This document shows positions 1 through 7,311 of a stretch of DNA of 17,273 bases, in pieces. The stretch's first letter is position 1. Each line of letters opens with the position of its first letter. Origin of the DNA: Prevotella sp. UBA5387 (GTDB lineage: Bacteria > Bacteroidota > Bacteroidia > Bacteroidales > Bacteroidaceae); assembly GCA_002407775.1 (NCBI GenBank), contig DHOP01000096.1, forward strand, positions 66,646-83,918, written 5' to 3'. The notes under the pieces are model-generated. The model had not been told where the DNA came from and did no database searches. It was given only the letters and a program-made list of their open reading frames with translations. The position numbers and the translations under genes were made by a program.

Positions 1-639
1 CACGGTGCGTGCCAAAGGCTCCGCTTGCTTTCCTTCGTCCAGCTTGTCCATGAGCGGGTAGCCGCTCTTCCCGTCCATAAGGGTTGCCATGGTTCCCTTT
101 CCCTCCCTGCCCACGATAGTGTCCATCTCCCAGTCGCCGACGGTACGGGCATAGCCATCCCCGGGTCTGTCATCTATGGAGATCCTGTTCCGAGGGGGCA
201 ATCCGCTTCTTGCGTTCCTCGGGTGCCTCGCCCTATGCCCTCCATGGCGCAGGTGCCTGCGGATGTCGTACTTCCGGTGCGGGGAGTATGCAGCTATCCA
301 GTTATAGATGCTCGACTTCGACACGGGCACGCCATCCCTCCTCAGCCGTCCAGGCACCTGCTCTGGAGACCACTGCTTCGTGCGTATGAGCATGAACACG
401 ATGCTGCGCACATGAGGGTCGAGGGAACGGTTGCCGGGCAGATAGGCCCTGCGACGCCTGGTCCTCAACACCGCCAGGTGCCCGCCGTACACGCCCTTGG
501 AGTTGGAATTGCGCCTTATCTCGCGAGAGACGGTGCCCACGCTTACCCCGATAGTCTCAGCAATAAAACTAAGGGACATTTTCTTTGGGGGCAACACGCT
601 TATTGTGTATCTTTGCTCCGAGGTTAATTGTTTATACAT
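1..639 (-). CDS. IS30-family transposase, N-terminal 213 residues (partial)
   Basis: This is a DDE transposase that cuts and joins the ends of its own element. The frame is open from the ATG at 639-637 to the left edge, giving 213 residues, and the C-terminus lies outside the window. The protein starts MYKQLTSEQRYTIS, the usual opening of Bacteroidetes IS30 transposases. A helix-turn-helix at about residues 21-41 (SFIAETIGVSVGTVSREIRR) is a typical DNA-binding segment. Residues 158-176 carry DRPGDGYARTVGDWEMDTI, the IS30 signature, and D173 should be the first catalytic aspartate. The remaining D and E of the triad are off the window. The start is chosen because it gives the conserved N-terminus. 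The internal ATG at codon 21 would remove it. No frameshift or stop was found in the visible part, so the copy could be active. The family call is confident; the exact IS name is not known. Confidence 0.9.
   Translation of the reverse strand, partial: MYKQLTSEQRYTISVLPPKKMSLSFIAETIGVSVGTVSREIRRNSNSKGVYGGHLAVLRTRRRRAYLPGNRSLDPHVRSIVFMLIRTKQWSPEQVPGRLRRDGVPVSKSSIYNWIAAYSPHRKYDIRRHLRHGGHRARHPRNARSGLPPRNRISIDDRPGDGYARTVGDWEMDTIVGREGKGTMATLMDGKSGYPLMDKLDEGKQAEPLARTV
584..615 (+). promoter_or_regulatory. Possible antisense promoter across the transposase start
   Basis: On the plus strand TTTG at 584-587 is followed after exactly 20 nt by TATCTTTG at 608-615. This fits the Bacteroidetes promoter consensus TTTG-N19-21-TAnnTTTG. 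Transcription would start near 620 and run outward, antisense to the first codons and leader of the transposase, toward a hairpin and T-run at 725-772. The motif lies inside coding sequence, so it may be a by-product of the codons used. Confidence 0.35.
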
Positions 640-647
640 TTGCAACA

Positions 648-655
648 CAAAATTA
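648..655 (-). promoter_or_regulatory. Possible -7 box for the transposase
   Basis: Read on the minus strand this is TAATTTTG, a match to the Bacteroidetes -7 consensus TAnnTTTG. It ends 8 nt before the transposase ATG, so the mRNA would have a very short leader. A TTG lies upstream with a spacer of about 22 nt, a little long for a -33 element. The site is AT-rich and a chance match is possible. Confidence 0.35.
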
Positions 656-666
656 ATTAATCTTAC

Positions 667-687
667 GGAGGAAAACTCAAGTCCTCC
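667..687. repeat. Short inverted repeat in the transposase leader region
   Basis: GGAGGA at 667-672 is complementary to TCCTCC at 682-687 with a 9-nt loop. It lies between the transposase start and the outer end of the IS, and would be the first stem in any plus-strand antisense transcript. It is short, so its significance is modest. Confidence 0.4.
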
Positions 688-724
688 TCCTCTTTGTATT
701 GCTTAAGAAATCCCTCGACGCTCT

Positions 725-772
725 CCGGGGCCTTCTGCCCCCGGCCGCGAGGCAGAACCCCGCGGTGTTTTT
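725..772 (+). terminator. Hairpin followed by T-run inside the IS end
   Basis: TTCTGCC at 733-739 pairs with GGCAGAA at 751-757. GGGG at 727-730 can extend the stem with CCCC at 758-761, leaving a two-base bulge. TTTTT follows at 768-772. This is terminator-like on the plus strand only. An alternative stem, CCGGGG at 725-730 with CCCCGG at 739-744, competes with it. On the minus strand no T-run follows, but the structure could still hinder transcripts entering the IS from the DUF5107 operon. Confidence 0.4.
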
Positions 773-885
773 CATAGTTGGCTAAAACTCAAGAATGTTG
801 CACTTCTATCTGGAACACGCATATATATGAATTGTCATCATGATTCTGTTTGCATGCTTCGCTTCAAACTTAAATGATACCGCTA

Positions 886-3800
886 TTATAAGCCTGACTT
901 CATTAACAGTTCTAAGGACTTTAAGCCTAAATGATTGATATCAAGTTGTTGTTCCTCATCTAGATAACGGACTGCATGTTTATTATCACCTAAACCATAG
1001 AACCCTAGCGCAAGTAGGTATTTACAATGTATTATATTCTGCAAATTAAGATCTCCTTCCCAAATCTGGAGGTCTGGAAGTGACACCGCAAAATAATCCA
1101 TCTTGACCTGGTCAAACATATGTTGCTTTCCGTAATTGACTAATTTATAAAATCTACCATTTGCTTCGTCTGTACGTTTTAATTTTTGGAGTGCAAGCCC
1201 TTGATAGAAAATCTTATCTGGCTTTGCATCATTATAATACATTGCAGCCGCAGGTTCTTGTGGGCCATGAGTAGCTTTTTGCCAACAACTTTCAGCTTTG
1301 GCAAGTTCATTTAATCCCTCATAAGCACATCCTAGAAAATAATAAAAGTCGTTTTCCTGAGCATTCTCCAATCGTCCTTCACCTAAATAAGAAGGATAAT
1401 ATAGGCACTGCTCTAGCAATGGGATAGCCTTGCCATATTCTTTCCTACTCAAGAAAATCTTAGCTTGTTCGACTCGTGAATATTGATACTGACCTGTCAC
1501 TTTACCTTCTCCACCTTCCCATGGATGGAATTGATGATTTTCAAGTAGGTGAATAGCCTCTTCATAATTGCCTGCAAGATTTAACAATGTAATCTCCTCA
1601 AGCAAAAGATCATCACGTTGCGCAATAAGATTAGAATATAGTCGCAAGTTTTCCAAGCGGAAAGTATGCTCGTACCCAATCCTTTTGTAGAGTTGGTCAA
1701 GCTCCATAAGGATGCGAGCATCCTGCTTATTCAAAGCAAATGACTTTTCCATGTACTTTACCGCCTGAGCCGCATCATGTTCCTTGTTATAAGTTTCAAG
1801 TGCAAGATTACGCCAAACAGTAGGGAATTCCGGTCCATGTATCGATGATTCGAGCCAATACTCTTTAGCTATCTTATACTGGCGATTGGCATAATAAAGA
1901 CAACCTAAATAGTAACTAGCCCTGGAATCATGTCCGTTATGTTGCAAAGAAGCCTGCAAAGCCAACACATCCTCCAATCTATTAGGGAAGCAATAATCTG
2001 GATTGAATAACTCTCCTTGCTTATAAGCCTTCTCTCTTCCAGCCCATCCCATATAATAATAGGTCATCGGTGTACTCGCATGATTAATGACTGCTAAATC
2101 CAACACTGACAAAGCATCCTTACAGAGGCCAGCTGCGCAATAGTCAAGAGCGAGTTCATGGTAATTGTTAGAAGCGCCATGCATGAGCTCTGTCATTTGT
2201 TCAACATACTGCTTATCAGTAGTTAGTAAGTAGAGCTCATAAAGACTCATATAATTGAAACCATCAATCTTAATGTTTTCCTTCGCCAATTCGATAGCCT
2301 CTGTTTTCCTTTCTGATAGCCGTAAGATAGCAACCTTAAGTGCTCGTGCCTTATGATTGAAAGCATTATTCGCCAAACTATTGTCTATTTCTTCCAAAGC
2401 ATCATTTAAACGATGCTGCATCACGGAGATACGCGCACATTCAAAAAATCCCGCGTCTTTCCAAGCAGCATTCCAAGTGGATTTCCAGAAATAATCATAA
2501 GCCTCATCAAATTTATATTGATACTTCAAAACGAGACCTAAATTATAGATCGGTTCACCATCATAAGGATTTGGATTGTATTTCTTGATAACCTTTACAG
2601 CGGTTCTGAGATATTGCTCAGCCTTAGCAAAACATCCCTTACGGAAACACCATAAACCTAAGGCATTATTGCAATGGTAATCAAACGGATCTCGACGAAG
2701 ACCTTCCTCGTAATAGTCTACTGGATTATAGGTAGCATGACGATATTGTTCTAGATGCAAGCCTGTTAGATACAATTGCTCATTAGTCTTTATTTCATTG
2801 GGTAATAATGCAGGTTGAGCTGGGTCAGGAATCGGGAAAATTTCATCCTTCTCAGCATGCCATGTCAATAATGGAGTATTGCGCACAAAGTCAGGCACCT
2901 GAGCTGCTGGTAGGACCACTAAGCTCAGATGCTCCAAAGGATTACCATTCACATCGATTATAACATCTAACAACTCCTCTGGAGATATACTTACGACCTC
3001 ATCAAAGTACACCTTCTCCCCATCATTCATAAGTGTTATCCTAATGTTTTGCCGGCTTGTAGCAAATATTTTTAGATTTACTTTCCCATTGTCTGCAGGT
3101 TCAAGATTCATCAATAAATCCTTAGTGGCATTCTTGACAACGCCAAGTTCACGATACGGCATAAAATATTGGGTAAACCGTTTCTCCTCATAAGGCATAA
3201 GCCAAGTAAAGTCAGGTTGGTTTTCGGTAAACACACCAGCCATCAATTCGATATAAGGGCCATCACTATCAGTAAGGTTTCTATCCCATGCCCTACCAAA
3301 ATCACCACTCCCCCAAGTCCATTGTTTCTTGCCGGGAGACACATGATGATTTGCAACATGCAACATACCGCCTTGACTATCATTCTCATACCCTCCTTCG
3401 AAATCAAACTTAGAGTTTACTCCCATATATGATGTGGGCACCTTAATATTCTTGTAATTTGAGATATCTATACCAGCAGAATAATCCATTTTATAATAAG
3501 TTCCGGTAGCTATCGGAAAACTACTTACAGCCCTTTTGCCATGATCAAAAACAGCATTAATATCTTGTGGAAATACGCTCTGATAATAATCATTAACTGA
3601 TACCGCAGGATTGGCCCACCACAGAAAGGTTTGTGGTAAAAAGGTTCCATTATAGACTCGTCCCTTGATTTCAAGATAGGCGCATCCTGGACGAAGAGTA
3701 AATCCTGCCGCTCCTTTCAGATGGAACATGCGTTCATATTCGTTCACCCAAACCGTAACCGATCCATCCTCGTTATTCTCAATATTAGAGTCTATAGGAA

Positions 3801-4179
3801 GGTATGTGCTCGGACGATGATGCTGTGGCCAGTTAAACTCTATACCTCCTGATATCCATGGTCCTGTAAGTCCTACGAGGGCAGGTTTAATGACATGATT
3901 ATAGTAGACAAAAGGTCGATGCTTAATCTTATCGTAAGCATATTGAATTCTTCCCCCCAATTCTGGCATAATCATCATTTTGATATATTCATTTTCTAAC
4001 CATACAACATGCCATGTATGATCAGTAAGGTCATTGCTTATCTTCTCAATGACGGGGTAAGGATAGACTACACCGCTTGATCCTTGATATACTCTTTTCT
4101 CTAAGAAAATTGGATTCTTTTCTGCCTCTCCGATTTCATAGGTGGGAATAACAACATCTTCTCTCCAAGCTGATACCAT
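886..4179 (-). CDS. DUF5107 domain protein with C-terminal TPR array, 1097 aa, cytosolic
   Basis: The N-terminal part, about residues 35-345, matches the DUF5107 type. Visible marks are MPELGGRI at 71-78, GPWISGGIEFNWPQHHRP at 106-123 and PYIELMAG...NQPDFTWLMPYE at 308-331. The pattern resembles galactose-mutarotase/beta-supersandwich carbohydrate proteins. A linker of about 120 residues follows, then from about 468 to the end a long array of TPR-like helix pairs, with the conserved HPWEGGEGK near residue 885. There is no signal peptide or membrane segment, so it should act in the cytosol. It lies 40 nt after the sugar symporter gene on the same strand and opposite an AraC regulator, so it probably processes the imported sugar. 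Whether it hydrolyses, transfers or epimerises cannot be settled here. Family members of this kind occur near carbohydrate genes in Bacteroidetes and Firmicutes. The domain call is confident; the reaction is unknown. Confidence 0.85.
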   Translation of the reverse strand: MVSAWREDVVIPTYEIGEAEKNPIFLEKRVYQGSSGVVYPYPVIEKISNDLTDHTWHVVWLENEYIKMMIMPELGGRIQYAYDKIKHRPFVYYNHVIKPALVGLTGPWISGGIEFNWPQHHRPSTYLPIDSNIENNEDGSVTVWVNEYERMFHLKGAAGFTLRPGCAYLEIKGRVYNGTFLPQTFLWWANPAVSVNDYYQSVFPQDINAVFDHGKRAVSSFPIATGTYYKMDYSAGIDISNYKNIKVPTSYMGVNSKFDFEGGYENDSQGGMLHVANHHVSPGKKQWTWGSGDFGRAWDRNLTDSDGPYIELMAGVFTENQPDFTWLMPYEEKRFTQYFMPYRELGVVKNATKDLLMNLEPADNGKVNLKIFATSRQNIRITLMNDGEKVYFDEVVSISPEELLDVIIDVNGNPLEHLSLVVLPAAQVPDFVRNTPLLTWHAEKDEIFPIPDPAQPALLPNEIKTNEQLYLTGLHLEQYRHATYNPVDYYEEGLRRDPFDYHCNNALGLWCFRKGCFAKAEQYLRTAVKVIKKYNPNPYDGEPIYNLGLVLKYQYKFDEAYDYFWKSTWNAAWKDAGFFECARISVMQHRLNDALEEIDNSLANNAFNHKARALKVAILRLSERKTEAIELAKENIKIDGFNYMSLYELYLLTTDKQYVEQMTELMHGASNNYHELALDYCAAGLCKDALSVLDLAVINHASTPMTYYYMGWAGREKAYKQGELFNPDYCFPNRLEDVLALQASLQHNGHDSRASYYLGCLYYANRQYKIAKEYWLESSIHGPEFPTVWRNLALETYNKEHDAAQAVKYMEKSFALNKQDARILMELDQLYKRIGYEHTFRLENLRLYSNLIAQRDDLLLEEITLLNLAGNYEEAIHLLENHQFHPWEGGEGKVTGQYQYSRVEQAKIFLSRKEYGKAIPLLEQCLYYPSYLGEGRLENAQENDFYYFLGCAYEGLNELAKAESCWQKATHGPQEPAAAMYYNDAKPDKIFYQGLALQKLKRTDEANGRFYKLVNYGKQHMFDQVKMDYFAVSLPDLQIWEGDLNLQNIIHCKYLLALGFYGLGDNKHAVRYLDEEQQLDINHLGLKSLELLMKSGL

Positions 4180-4219
4180 ATTAATATGCTTACAATAGAT
4201 TATTTACTTAACGTTTTCT

Positions 4220-5608
4220 TTATTTGGAACAAAGCTCCTTTTCTAGTTGTTCCAAGCTTTTTCCTTTTGTTTCCGGCAAGAATTTATGCATAAACAAAAA
4301 TCCAAATAGACACACTCCGCTATAAATCCAAAATGTTCCAAAGCTGCCTAATGTCTTATTTAGTAAAGGAAAAGTATATGTGAGTGTACTGCTCCCAACC
4401 CATAATGCAAAAGTGCTTGTTGCAACAGCTACGGCACGTACTTTATTAGGAAATATCTCTGAAAGCAGCACCCAAGTACATGGGCCGAGGGTCATCGCAT
4501 AGCAAGCTATGGCAGCCACTACCAATATAATCATAAAGAAACTAGAAACATGGAAGAAATAACACGTCCCTAATACCAAATAAATGCCACATAGTCCTCC
4601 TGCACCCATTAACATCAATACTCTTCGTCCCCAGCGGTCAACCGTGAATATTGCGATAAAGGTGAAAACCACATTGGCAATGCCAGTGACAACGATGTTA
4701 AAAAGTACATCTCCAATCTCATAACCAGCCGATTGAAATATCTCTTGGGCATAATTGAAAATTACATTAGTGCCACACCATTGCTGAAAGATAGCGATTA
4801 CAACTCCAAGAAGAAGAACCTTTCGGTAAGGATTGCTAAACAAAAGCTTTAGGCCTCCTTGAGTGTTGGCAATTATATTTGTACTTTTAATTGACTCCAA
4901 TTCTTTCGTCGCATAATCTCTCCCGCCGACCTTTGTCAAGATATCGAGTGAGGAAGAATCTCTTCCCTTCAAAGCTAACCAACGAGGACTCTCAGGAATA
5001 AAAAGAGCAAAAAGGAAGAACAGTGCAGAGGGAACCATAGCTGCCCAGAACATCCATCGCCAGGCCATCTGTCCATTCCATGATGCTGCAATTTCTGCCG
5101 TCCCCATACCTGAAGGTATATCCTCTGCTATGAGCCAGTTTGTAATCTGCGCAGCTAAAATTCCAAATACAATTGTCAACTGATTAAGAGACACCAATTT
5201 CCCACGAACAGATGTTGGTGCAACTTCTGCTATATACATTGGAGAAAGCCCAGAAGCAAGGCCAATACCAACTCCACTTACAAAACGGGATGCCAAGAAA
5301 AACATGAAACCCTTAGATGCGCCTACTGCCGCAGAGGAAATAAGAAAAATAAGTGATGCGATAATCAGCAATTTCTTTCGGCCAATGCGGTCTGCTAAGG
5401 ATCCACATAACAGCGCACCTATCATGCATCCTATCAAAGCAACCGTCATTGCCAATCCTTGTAAGGACGCACTATCGGCAATTCCAAAATATAATTCATA
5501 GAAAGGCTTTGCCCCACCTATCACAACCCAGTCATAACCAAACAATAATCCGCCCATGGCAGACACTATACAAACAGCATAGACGAAACTTTTGTTGAAT
5601 TGGTTCAT
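4220..5608 (-). CDS. MFS sugar:H+ symporter, XylE/GLUT (sugar porter) family, 462 aa
   Basis: This inner-membrane permease with twelve predicted helices imports a monosaccharide with protons. Sugar-porter signatures are in order: GYD at 24-26, GSLADRIGRKK at 69-79, RFVSGVGIGLAS at 108-119, PESPRWL at 205-211, QQWCGTN at 275-281, VDRWGRR at 323-329, SEIFPNKVRA at 383-392 and PETKGKSLEQLE at 445-456. By alignment from memory with E. coli XylE, the sugar contacts Q168, Q288, Q289, N294 and W392 are kept here as Q143, Q275, Q276, N281 and W379. Q415 appears to be replaced by L402. The substrate may therefore not be xylose, so no symbol is given. It is the first gene of a minus-strand operon with the DUF5107-TPR gene and is divergent from the AraC regulator. 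Length is normal for the family. Confidence 0.92.
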   Translation of the reverse strand: MNQFNKSFVYAVCIVSAMGGLLFGYDWVVIGGAKPFYELYFGIADSASLQGLAMTVALIGCMIGALLCGSLADRIGRKKLLIIASLIFLISSAAVGASKGFMFFLASRFVSGVGIGLASGLSPMYIAEVAPTSVRGKLVSLNQLTIVFGILAAQITNWLIAEDIPSGMGTAEIAASWNGQMAWRWMFWAAMVPSALFFLFALFIPESPRWLALKGRDSSSLDILTKVGGRDYATKELESIKSTNIIANTQGGLKLLFSNPYRKVLLLGVVIAIFQQWCGTNVIFNYAQEIFQSAGYEIGDVLFNIVVTGIANVVFTFIAIFTVDRWGRRVLMLMGAGGLCGIYLVLGTCYFFHVSSFFMIILVVAAIACYAMTLGPCTWVLLSEIFPNKVRAVAVATSTFALWVGSSTLTYTFPLLNKTLGSFGTFWIYSGVCLFGFLFMHKFLPETKGKSLEQLEKELCSK

Positions 5609-5629
5609 AGTTTAAATTTTTGATTTATA

Positions 5630-5673
5630 GTAATTTGCTTACAAAATTACTTTATTCTTTATGTTTACAAAAT
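5630..5673. promoter_or_regulatory. Candidate operator: inverted and direct repeats between symporter and AraC gene
   Basis: GTAATTT at 5630-5636 and AAATTAC at 5644-5650 form a perfect 7-bp inverted repeat with a 7-nt centre. TTACAAAAT occurs twice as a direct repeat, at 5639-5647 and 5665-5673. Both overlap the predicted symporter promoter. AraC-family proteins often bind direct repeats near -35, so the divergent regulator is the natural candidate. The repeats partly coincide with the promoter elements themselves, which weakens the case. Confidence 0.35.
5642..5671 (-). promoter_or_regulatory. Predicted promoter of the symporter/DUF5107 operon
   Basis: On the minus strand TTTG (5671-5668) is followed after 18 nt by TAATTTTG (5649-5642), close to the Bacteroidetes consensus. 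The box lies about 33 nt before the symporter ATG. The -7 box overlaps one arm of an inverted repeat (5630-5650), so a regulator bound there could affect initiation. Confidence 0.5.
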
Positions 5674-5726
5674 AGAGCAACATGGAAGAAAAGATGGACT
5701 AAATTACCATTGTTTGATTTATTTAG

Positions 5727-5734
5727 TATCTTTG
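5727..5734 (+). promoter_or_regulatory. -7 box of the AraC-family regulator gene
   Basis: TATCTTTG is an exact match to TAnnTTTG and lies 20 nt before the ATG at 5755. No clear TTTG is present at the expected -33 distance, which fits an activator-dependent or weak promoter. The box decides the start of the gene, because the open frame begins well upstream at 5620. Confidence 0.5.
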
Positions 5735-5754
5735 CATTGACATTTATTTGCTAC

Positions 5755-6681
5755 ATGTTAAAAATTGGCCAAGGATTTACTGGAGAGCGCTCGATATGCC
5801 TTCCGGATATGATAAAAAAAGCATCCTCTAAGGATCCATTTCTACGTAGGTTGTATATCACAGATATAGGTTATTATCCTCATGCTGCTTACCATTACCG
5901 AGAACGCACTACACCTATTGGACAATACATCCTTATATATTGTGCAAAAGGAAAGGGATGGTATAAAGTTCGAGAGCATCAATTTGACGTCAAAGAAAGT
6001 CAATTCTTCATCATCCCATCAAACGAGCCACATGTCTATGCCTCAAACAATGCAGACCCATGGACTATTTATTGGGTTCATTTCACTGGAGAAGATGCAC
6101 CCTATTTTGGTGATAACTATTGGCAACCTAACGACATAGTTCCTGGTGGTGATTCCAGAATTGCAGACCGAAATATGATTTTTGAAGAGATATTCTTAAC
6201 TTTATCTGACGGCTACAACAAGTATAATCTATATTATAGTAGCATTCTTCTTTACAATTATCTTGCCACCTTTAAATATTTGCATCTATTCAGAAAATAC
6301 CATAAGAAAGATGAGCGTATTGACGAAAACAATGTTGTCAATGCGACCATTAACTATATGAGCGAAAACATCGAAAAGAAACTTTCGCTAAATCAATTTG
6401 CCGAATATACCGGTTACTCTGTTACTCATTTCTCACTAATCTTCAAGAACAACACAGGGCATTCTCCTTTAAACTATTTCAATATGATAAAGGTAAAGTA
6501 TGCGTGTAAACTCCTTGAAACAACCGATATGAAAATTAATCAGATATGTGGGAAAGTAGGTATTGACGACTGCTATTATTTCTCACGACTCTTTAGCAAA
6601 ATTGTCGGAATATCACCCAAAAAGTACCGAATATCTATTGCAAATAAAGATACTGCATTAGCATTTGCCAAACTGCAATAA
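5755..6681 (+). CDS. AraC-family transcriptional regulator with cupin sensor domain, 308 aa
   Basis: The N-terminal half, about residues 35-175, is an AraC-binding cupin. It includes PIGQYILIYCAKGKGWYKV at 54-72 and FFIIPSNEPHVYASN at 84-98, and it should bind the inducing sugar. The C-terminal AraC/XylS DNA-binding domain, about 195-293, has two helix-turn-helix segments. These are SLNQFAEYTGYSVTHFSLIF at 211-230 and INQICGKVGI...YYFSRLFSKIVGISPKKYR at 261-292. The frame is open from 5620, but that would place the -7 box at 5727 inside the gene and add a tail that looks non-coding. The ATG at 5755 is therefore preferred; the ATG at 5809 is a possible alternative. The gene is divergent from the sugar symporter/DUF5107 operon and very likely controls it. 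Its 3' end overlaps the convergent hemolysin III gene by 47 bp. Confidence 0.88.
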   Translation: MLKIGQGFTGERSICLPDMIKKASSKDPFLRRLYITDIGYYPHAAYHYRERTTPIGQYILIYCAKGKGWYKVREHQFDVKESQFFIIPSNEPHVYASNNADPWTIYWVHFTGEDAPYFGDNYWQPNDIVPGGDSRIADRNMIFEEIFLTLSDGYNKYNLYYSSILLYNYLATFKYLHLFRKYHKKDERIDENNVVNATINYMSENIEKKLSLNQFAEYTGYSVTHFSLIFKNNTGHSPLNYFNMIKVKYACKLLETTDMKINQICGKVGIDDCYYFSRLFSKIVGISPKKYRISIANKDTALAFAKLQ

Positions 6682-7309
6682 TATGGCACACTGACCCAGC
6701 AAGCACAAAGAAGTGGAAAATGGTATGCATGTATTTGCGCTTATGCAATGAATAAAAGGCTGCACCTATAATATAAAAGACCCCCTCTGCCATAATCCAA
6801 GAAACAGTACCTATCGGAACGGCAGCCAACAAAGGCTTGAAGGCTACCATGACGCTCAAACCCATGCCCACGTAGCATATTGTTTCAAAATTGTTGTGCG
6901 CCTTCAAATTAAAAAAAGAGAAATATGTCCCTACTGCAGCACACGCCCAAACAAATATGAATAAGGAGATACCCCAATACCCATGATGCCAAAGTGCTAG
7001 TAAGGTGATAGGTGAATAGGAACCCGCAATATGCCAATAAATAGCAGAATGATCCAGACGACGTAGACGCTCTTTCCATCGACTCTGTGGACTCAAGGCA
7101 TGGTATATAGCACTAGACACATATGATCCAAGCATCCCAAATAAATAAAGGGCAACTCCAAACATTGCCCATCCGTCGCGCTCACGTATGCACCATCCCA
7201 AGAAAATGGTTCCAAACACCACTCCCAGGAGAATTCCCGCAGCATGGCTCCATGAGTTCCATAGTTCCTCTTGTCTTGTATATGATATTTTCTTAGTTGA
7301 ACTTTTCAT
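6635..7309 (-). CDS. Hemolysin III family (PAQR-like, TrhA/YqfA type) membrane protein, 224 aa
   Basis: This is a seven-helix inner-membrane protein of the HlyIII/PAQR superfamily. Some bacterial members affect membrane fluidity or lipid balance; a true haemolytic role is doubtful for most. Visible marks are the N-terminal E..N..SH pattern at 15-22, SSAIYHALSP at 65-74, LDHSAIYWHIAGSYSP at 85-100 and the last-helix motif HTIFHFFVLAGSVCH at 195-209. H70, D86, H195 and H199 are candidates for the metal site known in this superfamily. The start lies 2 nt after the stop of the CapD-type gene on the same strand, so the two are almost certainly co-transcribed and possibly translationally coupled. 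The reason for that pairing is not clear. The 3' end overlaps the AraC regulator tail to tail. Length is normal for the family. Confidence 0.9.
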   Translation of the reverse strand: MKSSTKKISYTRQEELWNSWSHAAGILLGVVFGTIFLGWCIRERDGWAMFGVALYLFGMLGSYVSSAIYHALSPQSRWKERLRRLDHSAIYWHIAGSYSPITLLALWHHGYWGISLFIFVWACAAVGTYFSFFNLKAHNNFETICYVGMGLSVMVAFKPLLAAVPIGTVSWIMAEGVFYIIGAAFYSLHKRKYMHTIFHFFVLAGSVCHIIAVWQMLMQYLYLQ

Positions 7310-7311
7310 TT

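Larger units (their letters stand above)
1..815 (-). mobile_element. IS30-family insertion sequence, 5' part, cut by the window edge
   Basis: This region contains the N-terminal two-thirds or so of an IS30-type transposase on the minus strand, plus the non-coding end of the element. The DNA is much richer in G and C than the genes that follow, and composition falls back to the AT-rich background near 790-830. The outer end is placed provisionally near 778-815, around the AAAACTCAAG at 784-793 and the following AATGTTGCACTTC. That placement is a guess, because the second inverted repeat and the target-site duplication lie outside the window. The same ten bases, AAAACTCAAG, also occur at 672-681. 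The element lies downstream of the DUF5107 gene, in the same transcriptional direction, so readthrough from that operon would enter it. Confidence 0.75.

Noticed and set aside
25..627. 200-residue plus-strand open frame
   Set aside because: It is the complementary-strand shadow of the IS30 transposase, whose minus-strand frame carries the family motifs.
497..706. 69-residue plus-strand open frame across the transposase start
   Set aside because: It has no recognisable domain, lies mostly antisense to the transposase, and its composition is that of the IS. A transcript here could exist, but a protein is not supported.
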